DNA of 64,000 bases from Pseudomonadales bacterium (lineage in GTDB: Bacteria > Pseudomonadota > Gammaproteobacteria > Pseudomonadales > IMCC2047). The notes beneath the pieces were generated by a model, which had not been told where the DNA came from, did no database searches, and was given only the letters and a program-made list of their open reading frames with translations. The translations under genes were made by a program, and so were the position numbers. The stretch is from positions 186,001 to 250,000 of the forward strand of contig JACKNY010000002.1 of the NCBI GenBank assembly GCA_024234615.1, written 5' to 3'. Below, piece after piece: positions 25,146 through 33,961 of this stretch. The first letter of the stretch is position 1, and each line of letters opens with the position of its first letter.

Positions 25146-25931
25146 TCAAATCCCATAACTCGCGGCTAGGGAGCCAATCACCATTGCCCAACCATCCACC
25201 AGCACAAACAGCATGATTTTGAAGGGTAACGAAATAATAATGGGCGACATCATCATCATACCCATGGCCATCAATACACTGGCCACCACTAAATCGATCA
25301 CCAGAAAGGGAATAAAAATCATAAACCCGATCTGAAAGGCCGTTTTTAACTCACTGGTCACAAAGGCTGGCACTAGAATTCTAAAGGGAACCGTCTTCGG
25401 ATCATCGAGCTGACCGATATTAGCAATGCGGGCAAATAAAGACAGGTCGCTTTCCCGTGTTTGTCCGAGCATAAATTCCCGAAAGGGGCCAGCCGCTTCT
25501 TGTACCGCCTGCAACGGCTGCAGTTCGGAGTTGAGATAGGGTTGCAGTGCCGTTTCATTTACCTTTTCGAACACCGGCGTCATGATAAAAATGGTTAGAA
25601 ACAGCGTAAGGCCCAGCAGAATTTGATTCGAGGGCGTTTGCTGCAATCCCAAAGCTTGGCGGAGGATAGCGAAGACGATAATGATACGCGTGAATGAAGT
25701 CATCATCATTAACAGCGCTGGCAATAGTGTCAACGCCGTCATTATGAAGAGGATTTGGATGGTCACACTATAGTTCTGAGTACCATCCGCGTCCGTCGTC
25801 AAGGTTATAGCCGGGATACCAAGGGGGTCGGCTGCTAGCGCCAAAGGCGCGATCGGCAACAACGCGAAAACCGTCGAGGCGCGCAATAAAGGTTTTAATA
25901 ACGATAACAATAAAGGCATATGCACCAACAA
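25146..25931 (-). CDS. fliP: Flagellar export gate protein FliP
   Basis: A 261-residue export gate protein. It has a cleavable signal peptide (ending near residue 34, ALAADPLGIP) and four membrane helices. Signatures include MMTSFTRIIIVFAILRQALG, FLTIFIMTPVFEKVN and the C-terminal MGMMMMSPIIISLPFKIMLF. An internal Met four residues in could be the true start. It lies 12 bases after fliO. Confidence 0.95.
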   Translation of the reverse strand: MLVHMPLLLSLLKPLLRASTVFALLPIAPLALAADPLGIPAITLTTDADGTQNYSVTIQILFIMTALTLLPALLMMMTSFTRIIIVFAILRQALGLQQTPSNQILLGLTLFLTIFIMTPVFEKVNETALQPYLNSELQPLQAVQEAAGPFREFMLGQTRESDLSLFARIANIGQLDDPKTVPFRILVPAFVTSELKTAFQIGFMIFIPFLVIDLVVASVLMAMGMMMMSPIIISLPFKIMLFVLVDGWAMVIGSLAASYGI

Positions 25932-25943
25932 AAAAATGTCACA

Positions 25944-26378
25944 TTACTGACGTGACATTAACTGATGCAATTTCTGTGCAAATTCTGAATTCTTGCCAAA
26001 TGAAGGGGTAAATTGAGTGGCGTCAACCACCGGTTCGTCAAAACAATGAAGGGTGGAAATTTGGGTGGCGGTGACGCCCAGCAAGAGCTGCTTGCCGCCG
26101 ACCTCGACCAAACAAATACGCTCCCGGGTACCCATGGGTAAGACCGAAATCACTTTAATTGCGCCATTCGCCGCATTGGGTATAGCGCCTAGGCGCTTAA
26201 TCAACCAAGCACAGCCAAATATCAACACCAGAACAAAGGCTAAACCCAGCATCACGGTAATGATATCAGCGCTGGCGACCCCCGGCTTACTCGCCTCCTC
26301 CGCATAGACATAATTCGTGCTGAGGCTGAGCAGCGTCAGGCGCCTAAATATTACTTGCAATGGTTTCATAAGGGCCAA
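25944..26378 (-). CDS. fliO: Flagellar export assembly protein FliO
   Basis: A 144-residue membrane protein that helps assemble the FliP ring. One membrane helix (about residues 38-60, IITVMLGLAFVLVLIFGCAW) is followed by a small cytoplasmic domain with VISVLPMGTRERICLVEVGG, the FliO signature. The N-terminus resembles a signal peptide (STNYVYAEE). It lies between fliN and fliP. Confidence 0.9.
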   Translation of the reverse strand: MALMKPLQVIFRRLTLLSLSTNYVYAEEASKPGVASADIITVMLGLAFVLVLIFGCAWLIKRLGAIPNAANGAIKVISVLPMGTRERICLVEVGGKQLLLGVTATQISTLHCFDEPVVDATQFTPSFGKNSEFAQKLHQLMSRQ

Positions 26379-26399
26379 GTGTCGAATTATTGACGCGCC

Positions 26400-26819
26400 T
26401 TAACGCAATTTTTTAATACGTTCTGACGGACTCACGACATCCGTCAAGCGAATACCAAACTTATCATTCACCACCACGACTTCGCCGTGGGCAATGAGGG
26501 TGCCATTGACCCGTACATCAAGTGGCTCTCCGGCCAAACGATCCAGTTCAATGACGGAACCTTGATTGAGCTGTAGCAGGTTACGGATAGTGATATCGGT
26601 ATTACCAACCTCCATAGAAATGCTGACAGGAATATCCAAAATAACATCCAGTTCCGGTGTCGCTGTGTTCACACGGCGGCCCTCATCACGTAGTTCCTCG
26701 AGATTAGCAGGTTCAGCGGCTGTTCGCTGCTCGGATTCCTGCCAGTCCTGCTCAACCGCTGACTCTTCAGCGCTATCCACCGCAACCTCCTCTTCAACTT
26801 GGTTATCTTCGTCCGCCAT
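26400..26819 (-). CDS. fliN: Flagellar switch protein FliN
   Basis: A 139-residue C-ring protein. An acidic, low-complexity N-terminal half precedes the SpoA domain (about residues 58-137), with DIPVSISMEVGNTDITIRNL, LNQGSVIELDRLAGEPLDVR and GEVVVVNDKFGIRLTDVVSP. It binds FliM and, in chemotactic species, CheY-P. It follows fliM by 37 bases. Confidence 0.95.
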   Translation of the reverse strand: MADEDNQVEEEVAVDSAEESAVEQDWQESEQRTAAEPANLEELRDEGRRVNTATPELDVILDIPVSISMEVGNTDITIRNLLQLNQGSVIELDRLAGEPLDVRVNGTLIAHGEVVVVNDKFGIRLTDVVSPSERIKKLR

Positions 26820-26856
26820 ACAGTTCTCCTAACCCAGTCCACACCGCCACAAAGAG

Positions 26857-27837
26857 CTAATTGGGACGTTTAATTTGAGAGATAATTTTCAGCGCCAGAT
26901 GCTGATTCGAGATACCTAACCGCGTTTCAAAAATAGGTACACCGTTCACCGATAAAGTATGGGTATCTGGCATGTTAATGGGAATCACATCGCCAGCTTT
27001 AAAACTCAATATCTCGCGCAGGGTGATTTTACGCTCAGCAATTCTGCAATTAATGGGCACATGCGCGTACAGGATGTCTTTTTTCAGGGCTTGCCCCCAA
27101 CGTTCATCCGTATCTTCCACATCAGCCTGAACACCCGCATCAAGGGTCTCTCTTACGGGTTCCAGCATAGAATAGGGAATCGCGATCTGAAACTTTCCCT
27201 TAGACTCGCCCACGCCAATTTCAAAAGTACTAAGGACAACAACTTCACTGGGATTAATAATATTCGCCATCGCCGGATTCGACTCCGTACCAGTAAACTC
27301 GAAATCCACCGGCATCACCGTTTTCCAGGCTTCTTTCATATCAATAAAGGCTTGATCCAGCACCTTTCTAATAATACGTAACTCGGTGGAGGTAAACTCT
27401 CTTTCCTCCACATTAACCTCACGATCACCACCGCCAAAAAACTTATCCACCAACTTAACCACCAGTTCGGCATGTAGCACAAACAGCGCCGTGCCACGCA
27501 ATGGTCGAATCTTTACCATGTTCAAACTGGTGGGCATGGCAAAGGTCTGCATATACTCAGAAAATTTAATACTCTCAATCGCGCAAGCTGTCACTTCTAC
27601 AGTTTCACGCAACATGTTGAACATACTCAGTTTGGTATGCCGCACAAAACGCTCATTAATCATTTCTAGCGTTGGTAAGCGGCCACGGACGATATGATCC
27701 TGCCGAGTAAAATCGTAGGCTTCTGTGCTCCGGTGCTGCACTGGTTCTGACGGAGCTTCTACCGCCACCCGACCTTCATCGACACCGTTTAAAAGGACAT
27801 CGATTTCGTCCTTCGATAAAAGCTCATCTACCGACAT
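26857..27837 (-). CDS. fliM: Flagellar switch protein FliM
   Basis: A 326-residue C-ring protein with the N-terminal CheY-binding segment LLSKDEIDVLLNGVDEG intact, a middle CheC-like domain (including GGGDREVNVEEREFTSTELR) and a C-terminal SpoA domain. Retention of the CheY-binding peptide suggests that a CheY is encoded elsewhere, since no che genes are in this cluster. Confidence 0.95.
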   Translation of the reverse strand: MSVDELLSKDEIDVLLNGVDEGRVAVEAPSEPVQHRSTEAYDFTRQDHIVRGRLPTLEMINERFVRHTKLSMFNMLRETVEVTACAIESIKFSEYMQTFAMPTSLNMVKIRPLRGTALFVLHAELVVKLVDKFFGGGDREVNVEEREFTSTELRIIRKVLDQAFIDMKEAWKTVMPVDFEFTGTESNPAMANIINPSEVVVLSTFEIGVGESKGKFQIAIPYSMLEPVRETLDAGVQADVEDTDERWGQALKKDILYAHVPINCRIAERKITLREILSFKAGDVIPINMPDTHTLSVNGVPIFETRLGISNQHLALKIISQIKRPN

Positions 27838-27862
27838 ACTGGCAATCCTGCTCCGAGTCTCA

Positions 27863-28390
27863 CTATTGCATTACAAAATTGGTAAACAACACCTGCTCTA
27901 TACCTGGCGAACCGATTTCCTTTTGTAAAAAACTCTGCACCGTTTTAGTGGCATCCTCGTTCATTTTCAACAGTCCTTCTTGTGTCTGTAACACCTGTAT
28001 TTGCTGGCTTCCAAACAGTTGATTGAGGTCATTTTTAACAACTGGCTCATGCTTCTTAAGGGTATCCATGGCATGTTGGTCTTTGCCTTTAATAGTGACA
28101 TCCACCTGCATATGGCGCTGTCTGCCGCTACTTTGAATATTTACGACAAAGGGTTTTTCGAGTCTAAAATAAATTGATTGGACCTTTTTGTTCTCTATCC
28201 CCGCCACCTCAGTGGTGGTTTCTTTGTCGCCGCCAATAAAAAAGTAACCCGCAATCGCACTAACCCCAATCCCTAAAAGAACAGCGGCAATAATAATGAT
28301 CCGTTTATTACTGCTCTTTTTAGATTCATCCTCTACCTCTAATACTTCTTCCTCTTTCGCTTTACCTTTCTGTTTACCTTTAACTGCCAT
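27863..28390 (-). CDS. fliL: Flagellar basal-body associated protein FliL
   Basis: A 175-residue single-pass inner-membrane protein that associates with the stator. A lysine-rich cytoplasmic tail (residues 1-28) precedes a membrane helix (about 30-51) and a periplasmic stomatin-like domain with FRLEKPFVVNIQSSGRQRHM and a C-terminal VLFTNFVMQ typical of FliL. It begins the fliLMNOPQR-flhB run; a 181-base gap separates it from fliK. Confidence 0.93.
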   Translation of the reverse strand: MAVKGKQKGKAKEEEVLEVEDESKKSSNKRIIIIAAVLLGIGVSAIAGYFFIGGDKETTTEVAGIENKKVQSIYFRLEKPFVVNIQSSGRQRHMQVDVTIKGKDQHAMDTLKKHEPVVKNDLNQLFGSQQIQVLQTQEGLLKMNEDATKTVQSFLQKEIGSPGIEQVLFTNFVMQ

Positions 28391-28571
28391 AATTTTCCCT
28401 GCGATATGATTTTTTTTCGTGGCTAGCTCATGGGGAATTGATCATTAAACAATCACTCCATCAAACCATGCCTCAGTATCACTAACTATAGCAACAATCC
28501 CTATGACGAGAGAACTTCATGCCTAAATAAAAGCTGTTATTTTTATTCAACAAAACGCTTCCGAGGTGGCT

Positions 28572-30275
28572 TTAAACATAGTAATCCACCAAAGAATTAG
28601 TCTCTGCAACCCGCACCAAGGTTGCTTCAGCACCTTGGTCTTGAGCAAACTCAGCGACAAAATTGGACTGAGACGATTCCGATGTCGACTCTCTCTCTTG
28701 CGAACCCGATTGATCGGACACGTTAACATCAACTAAACCCAAGCCGTTAGATTCAAGCATATCGCGCAAACGTTGTACCGACAGCTCTAGCGCATCACGA
28801 ACCGAGGCGTGCTGGCTGGTAAAATGAATACTGGTCTGCTCGTTATTCACTCTAATCTTAACTTCCACCGGCCCCAGCTCCTGCGGATTGAGTTGCAGCT
28901 CCGCCGCTCTGATACCATTACCTGCCAACCAGGTAATACGCTGAGCCACCACTTGACTCCAGGCAGCAGAATCGACTGGTGGTTGAATATTCACGGCCAT
29001 AGTGGCACGTGGCGCGGCGTTTAATCCCGCGCCGCTTAATCCCTGAATAGCCTGCGTCAGGCTGTGTAGCCTAGCGGGGGTTAGCGCGTCTGTAGCTAAT
29101 GCCGGATCTTTATCCGTTACACTTGGTAATTGCGCAACCACAGGATCGACACCTCTTCTCGCTTCGCTCAGCCACTGTTTGAGTTCGAATCCGAAGGGCA
29201 GCTGTCGAGCAGAACTCTGTGTCGTCAGCTCTGGCTTCAACTCCCCAGTGATATTTAAATCTATTTTCTTAGCCTCTTTAATGCTCCCGTCATTACCGAG
29301 AGGAGGCAACTGCACCGATTCATCCAGTCTCTGTGTTAACGGCGCCGATGCTTGCTTAACTTGATCCTGCGCGGTCAGTGGCGCTGTAACCGATGCCGCC
29401 ACTGTGGCCAGTGCAACGGCGTCCGAACTCCCCGCCACAAGGACATTCTGATCGAGCACGGCTTTTTTATCCGCAGCGTCCAATTCAACATTTATACCCT
29501 CTCCCGGCACAACCTCAGGCGTCTCTGAGGTTAAATTCGAGTCGTTTTCCAATCCAACCTGATTCCCTGCCACAGCCGCCGGATTGATTGCCGCGAGCAA
29601 GCTGGCCTCTGCACCAGCAACAGATTCTTCCCGCATCCCGTCCGCTTTAACCGCTGCATCTTCCAGGGTTAGATCGCCATTATTAATATCCACCACTGCT
29701 AACAGCGGGCTGTTTTCTGCTGCTGTCGAATGCTCTGGGGCCAACTGATCTTTCGAGTTCAACGCATTTTCTAACAATGATATATCTTCAGCCCCACCGT
29801 CACTTGGCTCAAGCAGTGACTTCGACTCCGGCAAGACTGAGGTTGAAGCTGCGAGTGGCTGACCTTCGATCAATGGTTCCAGCTTAATATTCATCTTTTC
29901 TTGCGACGGATTAAATTCTTTGGCCTTTAGCTCAGCAGCTTCACTTTGCTCAGGCGGCAACCTATTGCCGCCAGCGACCGCCGCTTTTCCGCTCGCTTCG
30001 GTTTTCGTCTTGGCTGGCAACGTCTCACTTGTAGACTCTTCAGACGCTGATTTAACTTCCCTTTTGCCCTCAGGACGACTGGTTTCGGGTGTTTTATTGT
30101 CTCTGGCAGATGCTTCCTTCTGTTTCGCTGACAACAGCTCATTAAAAGAATTTTTTCTATCATTTGAATCAGTTAGCGTCGATTTCTCGCGGCGGGACTG
30201 GCTAGTCTTAAGTGCCTCTGAATTGAGCAATACGTCAGTTGGCCGATTGATGGCAGTCATAGTTGTCTCCAGCAA
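28572..30275 (-). CDS. fliK: Flagellar hook-length control protein FliK
   Basis: A 567-residue secreted molecular ruler. The first about 400 residues are low in complexity, rich in Ser, Ala and Glu, as expected. The conserved C-terminal switch domain (about residues 440-530) contains LQLNPQELGPVEVKIRVNNE and the segment TSQHASVRDALELSVQRLRD that contacts FlhB. Its position between fliJ and fliL matches Pseudomonas-type clusters. Confidence 0.92.
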   Translation of the reverse strand: MLETTMTAINRPTDVLLNSEALKTSQSRREKSTLTDSNDRKNSFNELLSAKQKEASARDNKTPETSRPEGKREVKSASEESTSETLPAKTKTEASGKAAVAGGNRLPPEQSEAAELKAKEFNPSQEKMNIKLEPLIEGQPLAASTSVLPESKSLLEPSDGGAEDISLLENALNSKDQLAPEHSTAAENSPLLAVVDINNGDLTLEDAAVKADGMREESVAGAEASLLAAINPAAVAGNQVGLENDSNLTSETPEVVPGEGINVELDAADKKAVLDQNVLVAGSSDAVALATVAASVTAPLTAQDQVKQASAPLTQRLDESVQLPPLGNDGSIKEAKKIDLNITGELKPELTTQSSARQLPFGFELKQWLSEARRGVDPVVAQLPSVTDKDPALATDALTPARLHSLTQAIQGLSGAGLNAAPRATMAVNIQPPVDSAAWSQVVAQRITWLAGNGIRAAELQLNPQELGPVEVKIRVNNEQTSIHFTSQHASVRDALELSVQRLRDMLESNGLGLVDVNVSDQSGSQERESTSESSQSNFVAEFAQDQGAEATLVRVAETNSLVDYYV

Positions 30276-30363
30276 AAGCGGTATAAGTTGTCATCGATTG
30301 TCGCAGGGTCCTGAGTCGCCCTCGTAGGTATAACTGCAATTGCCAGGCCAAGTTAGGGTTATC

Positions 30364-30807
30364 TTAGAATAGTGACAAACCCGCCATTTGCTGTGCTTGT
30401 TCATCCATTTCTTTCTGCTCTTTTTTATCCGTGACTAAACGCTCATCCCTGGCATAACGCGACACTAAATTATCCATATTGATAGTGGCACCACGCTGAC
30501 GCAGCCAATACTGCTCCTGCTGTTCAGCTTCCTGTTGTACTAGCAACAACTGCTGTTGCTGTTGCGTAATCGCCTGGTTGAGTTTATTGATAAAACGATG
30601 ATAAGACTGCAGACGATCCGCCGCGATGCCAACACGTCCTTTCTCTTCAATCATCTCCTGGTACTCTTTGCTGTATTCAATGAGCTGTTGCAACTTTTGC
30701 TTTTCTTGCTCACATTGCACACGGGCATCAGCATAGCGTTTGACCGCTTGCTGTTCTTTCATTTCTTCCAGCTTCAATACGGGCGTTAAGCGTTCAGATT
30801 TTTTCAT
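30364..30807 (-). CDS. fliJ: Flagellar export chaperone FliJ
   Basis: A 147-residue, almost entirely helical coiled-coil protein rich in Gln and Glu. It begins with KKSERLTPVLKLEEMKEQQA, the FliJ pattern, and overlaps the end of fliI by 4 bases. FliJ sits in the FliI hexamer and links it to FlhA. Confidence 0.92.
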   Translation of the reverse strand: MKKSERLTPVLKLEEMKEQQAVKRYADARVQCEQEKQKLQQLIEYSKEYQEMIEEKGRVGIAADRLQSYHRFINKLNQAITQQQQQLLLVQQEAEQQEQYWLRQRGATINMDNLVSRYARDERLVTDKKEQKEMDEQAQQMAGLSLF

Positions 30808-32204
30808 CGTCTAGCGACTCCTGTGGTTGCCGGTACGGGATGGTTTTGAGGAGACCCAGTTTGAGAGTTCGCCGAGGTCTCAATCACTGTCGCCAAATGT
30901 GCAAAACTGGCCGCTAAATTAACCGGCTGCTGCAGGCTTTGTTGCAAAAAGTTTTTCATAGCAGGCATTTGTTGAATGGCGTAATCTGTGTCGCGGTCAC
31001 TACCGGCGCTGTACGCGCCAACGCTAATCAGGTCTCGATTTTCCTGATATTGAGCGTAGACCTGTTTGAAGCGCTGCGCTTGCTTGAGCTGTTTCTCACT
31101 CACTACCTGAGGCATCACCCGGCTGATCGAACCCTCAATATCAATGGCGGGGTAATGCCCTTGCTCGGCTAGCTTTCTGGATAACACAATATGCCCATCT
31201 AAAATCGCGCGCGCGGCATCGGCAATAGGGTCCTGCTGATCATCACCTTCTGTCAGTACCGTGTAAAACCCAGTGATGGAGCCCTTGCCCTTGGCGGCAT
31301 TACCTGCCCGCTCTACCAGTTGCGGCAGCTTAGCAAAAACAGAGGGTGGATAACCCTTGGTTGCTGGTGGTTCTCCCACCGCCAGCGCTAACTCACGCTG
31401 CGCTTGGGCGTACCTTGTAAGCGAGTCCATCAGCAGCAATACATTCTTTCCCTGATCGCGAAAATACTCCGCCACCGCCGTCGTCAGCATCGCTGAGCGT
31501 AACCGCATCAGGGGCGAATCATCCGCCGGCGAAGCAACCACCACTGAGCGCGAAAGTCCCTCCACCCCCAGTATCTGCTCGATAAACTCTTTTACCTCTC
31601 GACCACGCTCACCCACCAGACCGACGACGGTAATATCGGCCTCAGTAAAGCGAGTCATCATCCCTAATAGCACGCTTTTACCCACGCCACTACCGGCAAA
31701 CAAGCCCAGACGTTGACCTCTTCCTACTGTCAGTAAGGCATTAATCGCGCGCACACCCACATCCAGCGGCGTGGCAATGGGATGACGATCAAGGGGATTA
31801 ATTGGCTTGCCGGTAAGACTCACCCGTGCATCGGTATGCAAAGGCCCTTTACCGTCAATCGGCTCGCCGATGCCATTTAACACACGCCCGAGCAAACCGA
31901 AGCCGACAGGTACCGTTTTACGCTTATTCAAAGCGCGAATGCGCGCACCAGGACGCAGCCCCTCAACACGGGTAATCGGCATCAAAAATATTCGATTATC
32001 CGCAAAACCGACTACCTCAGCTTCAATGCTACGATCCTGATCAACATCAATCAGGCAGTGTCCGCCCATCGCTACGTTGCAGCCAACTGCCTCAATGGTC
32101 ATGCCAATAATACGCGTGAGGCGCCCCTCAACCTCTGGCTGAATCGAATTCGGCACATGATCAGCATAGGCCGCTATGTGTTCCGCTAAATTGCGCCGAT
32201 TCAT
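30804..32204 (-). CDS. fliI: Flagellar export ATPase FliI
   Basis: A 466-residue F1-beta-like ATPase powering flagellar export. Walker A is GLFAGSGVGKSVLLG near residue 170, Walker B is NVLLLMDSLTRYAQAQRELA, and GEPPATKGYPPSVFAKLPQL is the family signature. The first codons overlap the fliH end and the last overlap fliJ, so the three are coupled. Confidence 0.96.
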   Translation of the reverse strand: MNRRNLAEHIAAYADHVPNSIQPEVEGRLTRIIGMTIEAVGCNVAMGGHCLIDVDQDRSIEAEVVGFADNRIFLMPITRVEGLRPGARIRALNKRKTVPVGFGLLGRVLNGIGEPIDGKGPLHTDARVSLTGKPINPLDRHPIATPLDVGVRAINALLTVGRGQRLGLFAGSGVGKSVLLGMMTRFTEADITVVGLVGERGREVKEFIEQILGVEGLSRSVVVASPADDSPLMRLRSAMLTTAVAEYFRDQGKNVLLLMDSLTRYAQAQRELALAVGEPPATKGYPPSVFAKLPQLVERAGNAAKGKGSITGFYTVLTEGDDQQDPIADAARAILDGHIVLSRKLAEQGHYPAIDIEGSISRVMPQVVSEKQLKQAQRFKQVYAQYQENRDLISVGAYSAGSDRDTDYAIQQMPAMKNFLQQSLQQPVNLAASFAHLATVIETSANSQTGSPQNHPVPATTGVARR

Positions 32205-32926
32205 TCAACACCACCGGCTGTCAACCCATTCGGGTCGTCATCTGGCTGCGTCGCCAAGTGCTGTTTAACGATATCTTGCAGGGTTAACTGAAATTGTTTT
32301 TCCAAGGTGAAATCGACATAGCTGTAGTCGGTTTTCACAATACAACCACCGCTCACCAAACTCGCATCGGCAATAATTCGCCACTCATCAGACTCCGGCG
32401 ACGCGGCTTTTTTAATCAGCTCCGCATCCTGAGGATGCACGGTCACGCGAATATTTTGACTGGCATCCGGCAGTTGCGCTAAGGCCTGCTTAATAATCTT
32501 TAATAACCTGTCGCCATCTAATTGAATACTGGTTTGCACCACCGCTTGAGCAATCACCCCGGTGAGCTTGACCAAAGCCTTTTCTAAATCAGCACCCTGC
32601 TCTGCCAAGGGATGCATCAACTGCCCCATAATTCGGTTAAGCTGCGCGATCTTTTCGTTAACCTCTGCTTGTGCTCGTTGTAACCCTTCCTGCTTACCCA
32701 AGGCCAGCCCTTCGGCATAAGCCTGTTTGCGAACGGCCTCTATTTTAGAGGCCGTCAGCGGCTCAGGACTGGCGCTGGCAGCATCGGTTCTACCCGCTCG
32801 ACGAGAAGATTTACCGGAGGCGCTCACCACCCTGCCGGAAACCTCAAGCGTTGGCATTTGCCAGGATTCACAGTTTTGTAATTGCTCCGCTGGAATCAGG
32901 CTGGGTATTTCGTTTGACTCACTCAT
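32201..32926 (-). CDS. fliH: Flagellar export regulator FliH
   Basis: A 241-residue protein that holds FliI and connects it to the C ring. The N-terminal part is variable; a glycine-spaced/coiled-coil segment (EGLALGKQEGLQRAQAEVNE) and a C-terminal FliH/YscL domain with VHPQDAELIKKA and VSGGCIVKTDYSYVDFTLE identify it. It overlaps fliI by 4 bases. Confidence 0.92.
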   Translation of the reverse strand: MSESNEIPSLIPAEQLQNCESWQMPTLEVSGRVVSASGKSSRRAGRTDAASASPEPLTASKIEAVRKQAYAEGLALGKQEGLQRAQAEVNEKIAQLNRIMGQLMHPLAEQGADLEKALVKLTGVIAQAVVQTSIQLDGDRLLKIIKQALAQLPDASQNIRVTVHPQDAELIKKAASPESDEWRIIADASLVSGGCIVKTDYSYVDFTLEKQFQLTLQDIVKQHLATQPDDDPNGLTAGGVE

Positions 32927-32959
32927 GCAATACCTAACGAAGAAAAGAAGAGCGTGTCA

Positions 32960-33961
32960 TTACAGCATCTGATCGCCACCGCCACCTCCCAAATCAATTT
33001 CGCCTGACTCAGCCATGCGCCGGGCAATCATAAGTATCGCCTTTTGCGCCACTTCCACTTCGCTCAAACGCACTGGTCCCTTCGCTTCTAGGTCATCTTT
33101 CAGAAGTTCCGCCGCGCGTTTGGACATATTCGAGAATATCTTCTCCTGCACCTCTTCATCGGCACCCTTAAGAGCAATAATGAGTTCATCCGAGGACACT
33201 TCTCGTAACAGCGCCTGTATACTGCGATCATCTACATTTGCCAGGTTTTCAAATACAAACATGAGTTCTTGAATTTCGCTGCTGAGCGCCTCATCAACAC
33301 CCGTTAGCTGCTCAAATATTACCGATTCGATTGAGCTATCAATGGCGTTGAGGATATTGGCAGCGGTTTTGGTGCCGCCTAAACTTGTGGTTTTGGTGGT
33401 TTTACCGGTGCTGACCTGATTCTCAATGATAAAGTTGAGTTCCTCCAGCGCTGAAGGTTGCACCGTCTTCAAATTAGAAATTCGTATAATAATTTCAAGA
33501 CGCACTTTTTCCGACAACAGTGCTAATACGCCTGCGGCCTGATCAGAATCCAAATAAGAGAGAATAATGGCTTGCACCTGTGGATGTTCAAACCGAATAA
33601 TATCCGCCACCGCCAGCGGCTCCATCCATTTCAAGGTATCCAGGCCGGTTGTGTCGCCACCCATTAAAATACGCTCGATCACGCTGTTGGCTTTTTCCGA
33701 ACCGAGGGCTTGAGTCAGCATGCTGCGGATATATTTATCCGAATCGGTCGTTAACCCGGTCTCATCCTGCGCATCCTCAAGAAAACCTTCCAGTACTTTG
33801 GTTACCTGTTCCTTGTTGATATTTTCTAATTGCGTCATTGCCGCACCGATACGCTGAACTTCCTTGGGCTCCATTAGCCGTAAGATTTGGGCCGCATGCT
33901 GCTCTCCCAAACTCATCATGAGAATGGCGGCGCTCTCGATGGCATTAAATTCCTCATTCAT
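32960..33961 (-). CDS. fliG: Flagellar switch protein FliG
   Basis: A 333-residue C-ring protein that binds FliF and receives torque from the stator. N-terminal SAAILMMSLGEQHAAQILRL, a middle EHPQVQAIILSYLDSDQAAG (armadillo region with EHPQ) and a C-terminal FENLANVDDRSIQALLREV carry the family motifs; charged torque-helix residues follow (KGADEEVQEKIFSNMSKRAA). It overlaps fliF by 8 bases. Confidence 0.96.
   Translation of the reverse strand: MNEEFNAIESAAILMMSLGEQHAAQILRLMEPKEVQRIGAAMTQLENINKEQVTKVLEGFLEDAQDETGLTTDSDKYIRSMLTQALGSEKANSVIERILMGGDTTGLDTLKWMEPLAVADIIRFEHPQVQAIILSYLDSDQAAGVLALLSEKVRLEIIIRISNLKTVQPSALEELNFIIENQVSTGKTTKTTSLGGTKTAANILNAIDSSIESVIFEQLTGVDEALSSEIQELMFVFENLANVDDRSIQALLREVSSDELIIALKGADEEVQEKIFSNMSKRAAELLKDDLEAKGPVRLSEVEVAQKAILMIARRMAESGEIDLGGGGGDQML

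Noticed and set aside
29920..30327. A 135-codon plus-strand frame opposite fliK
   Set aside because: Its Ser/Ala/Leu-rich composition is the complement of the low-complexity fliK coding strand; no independent support.
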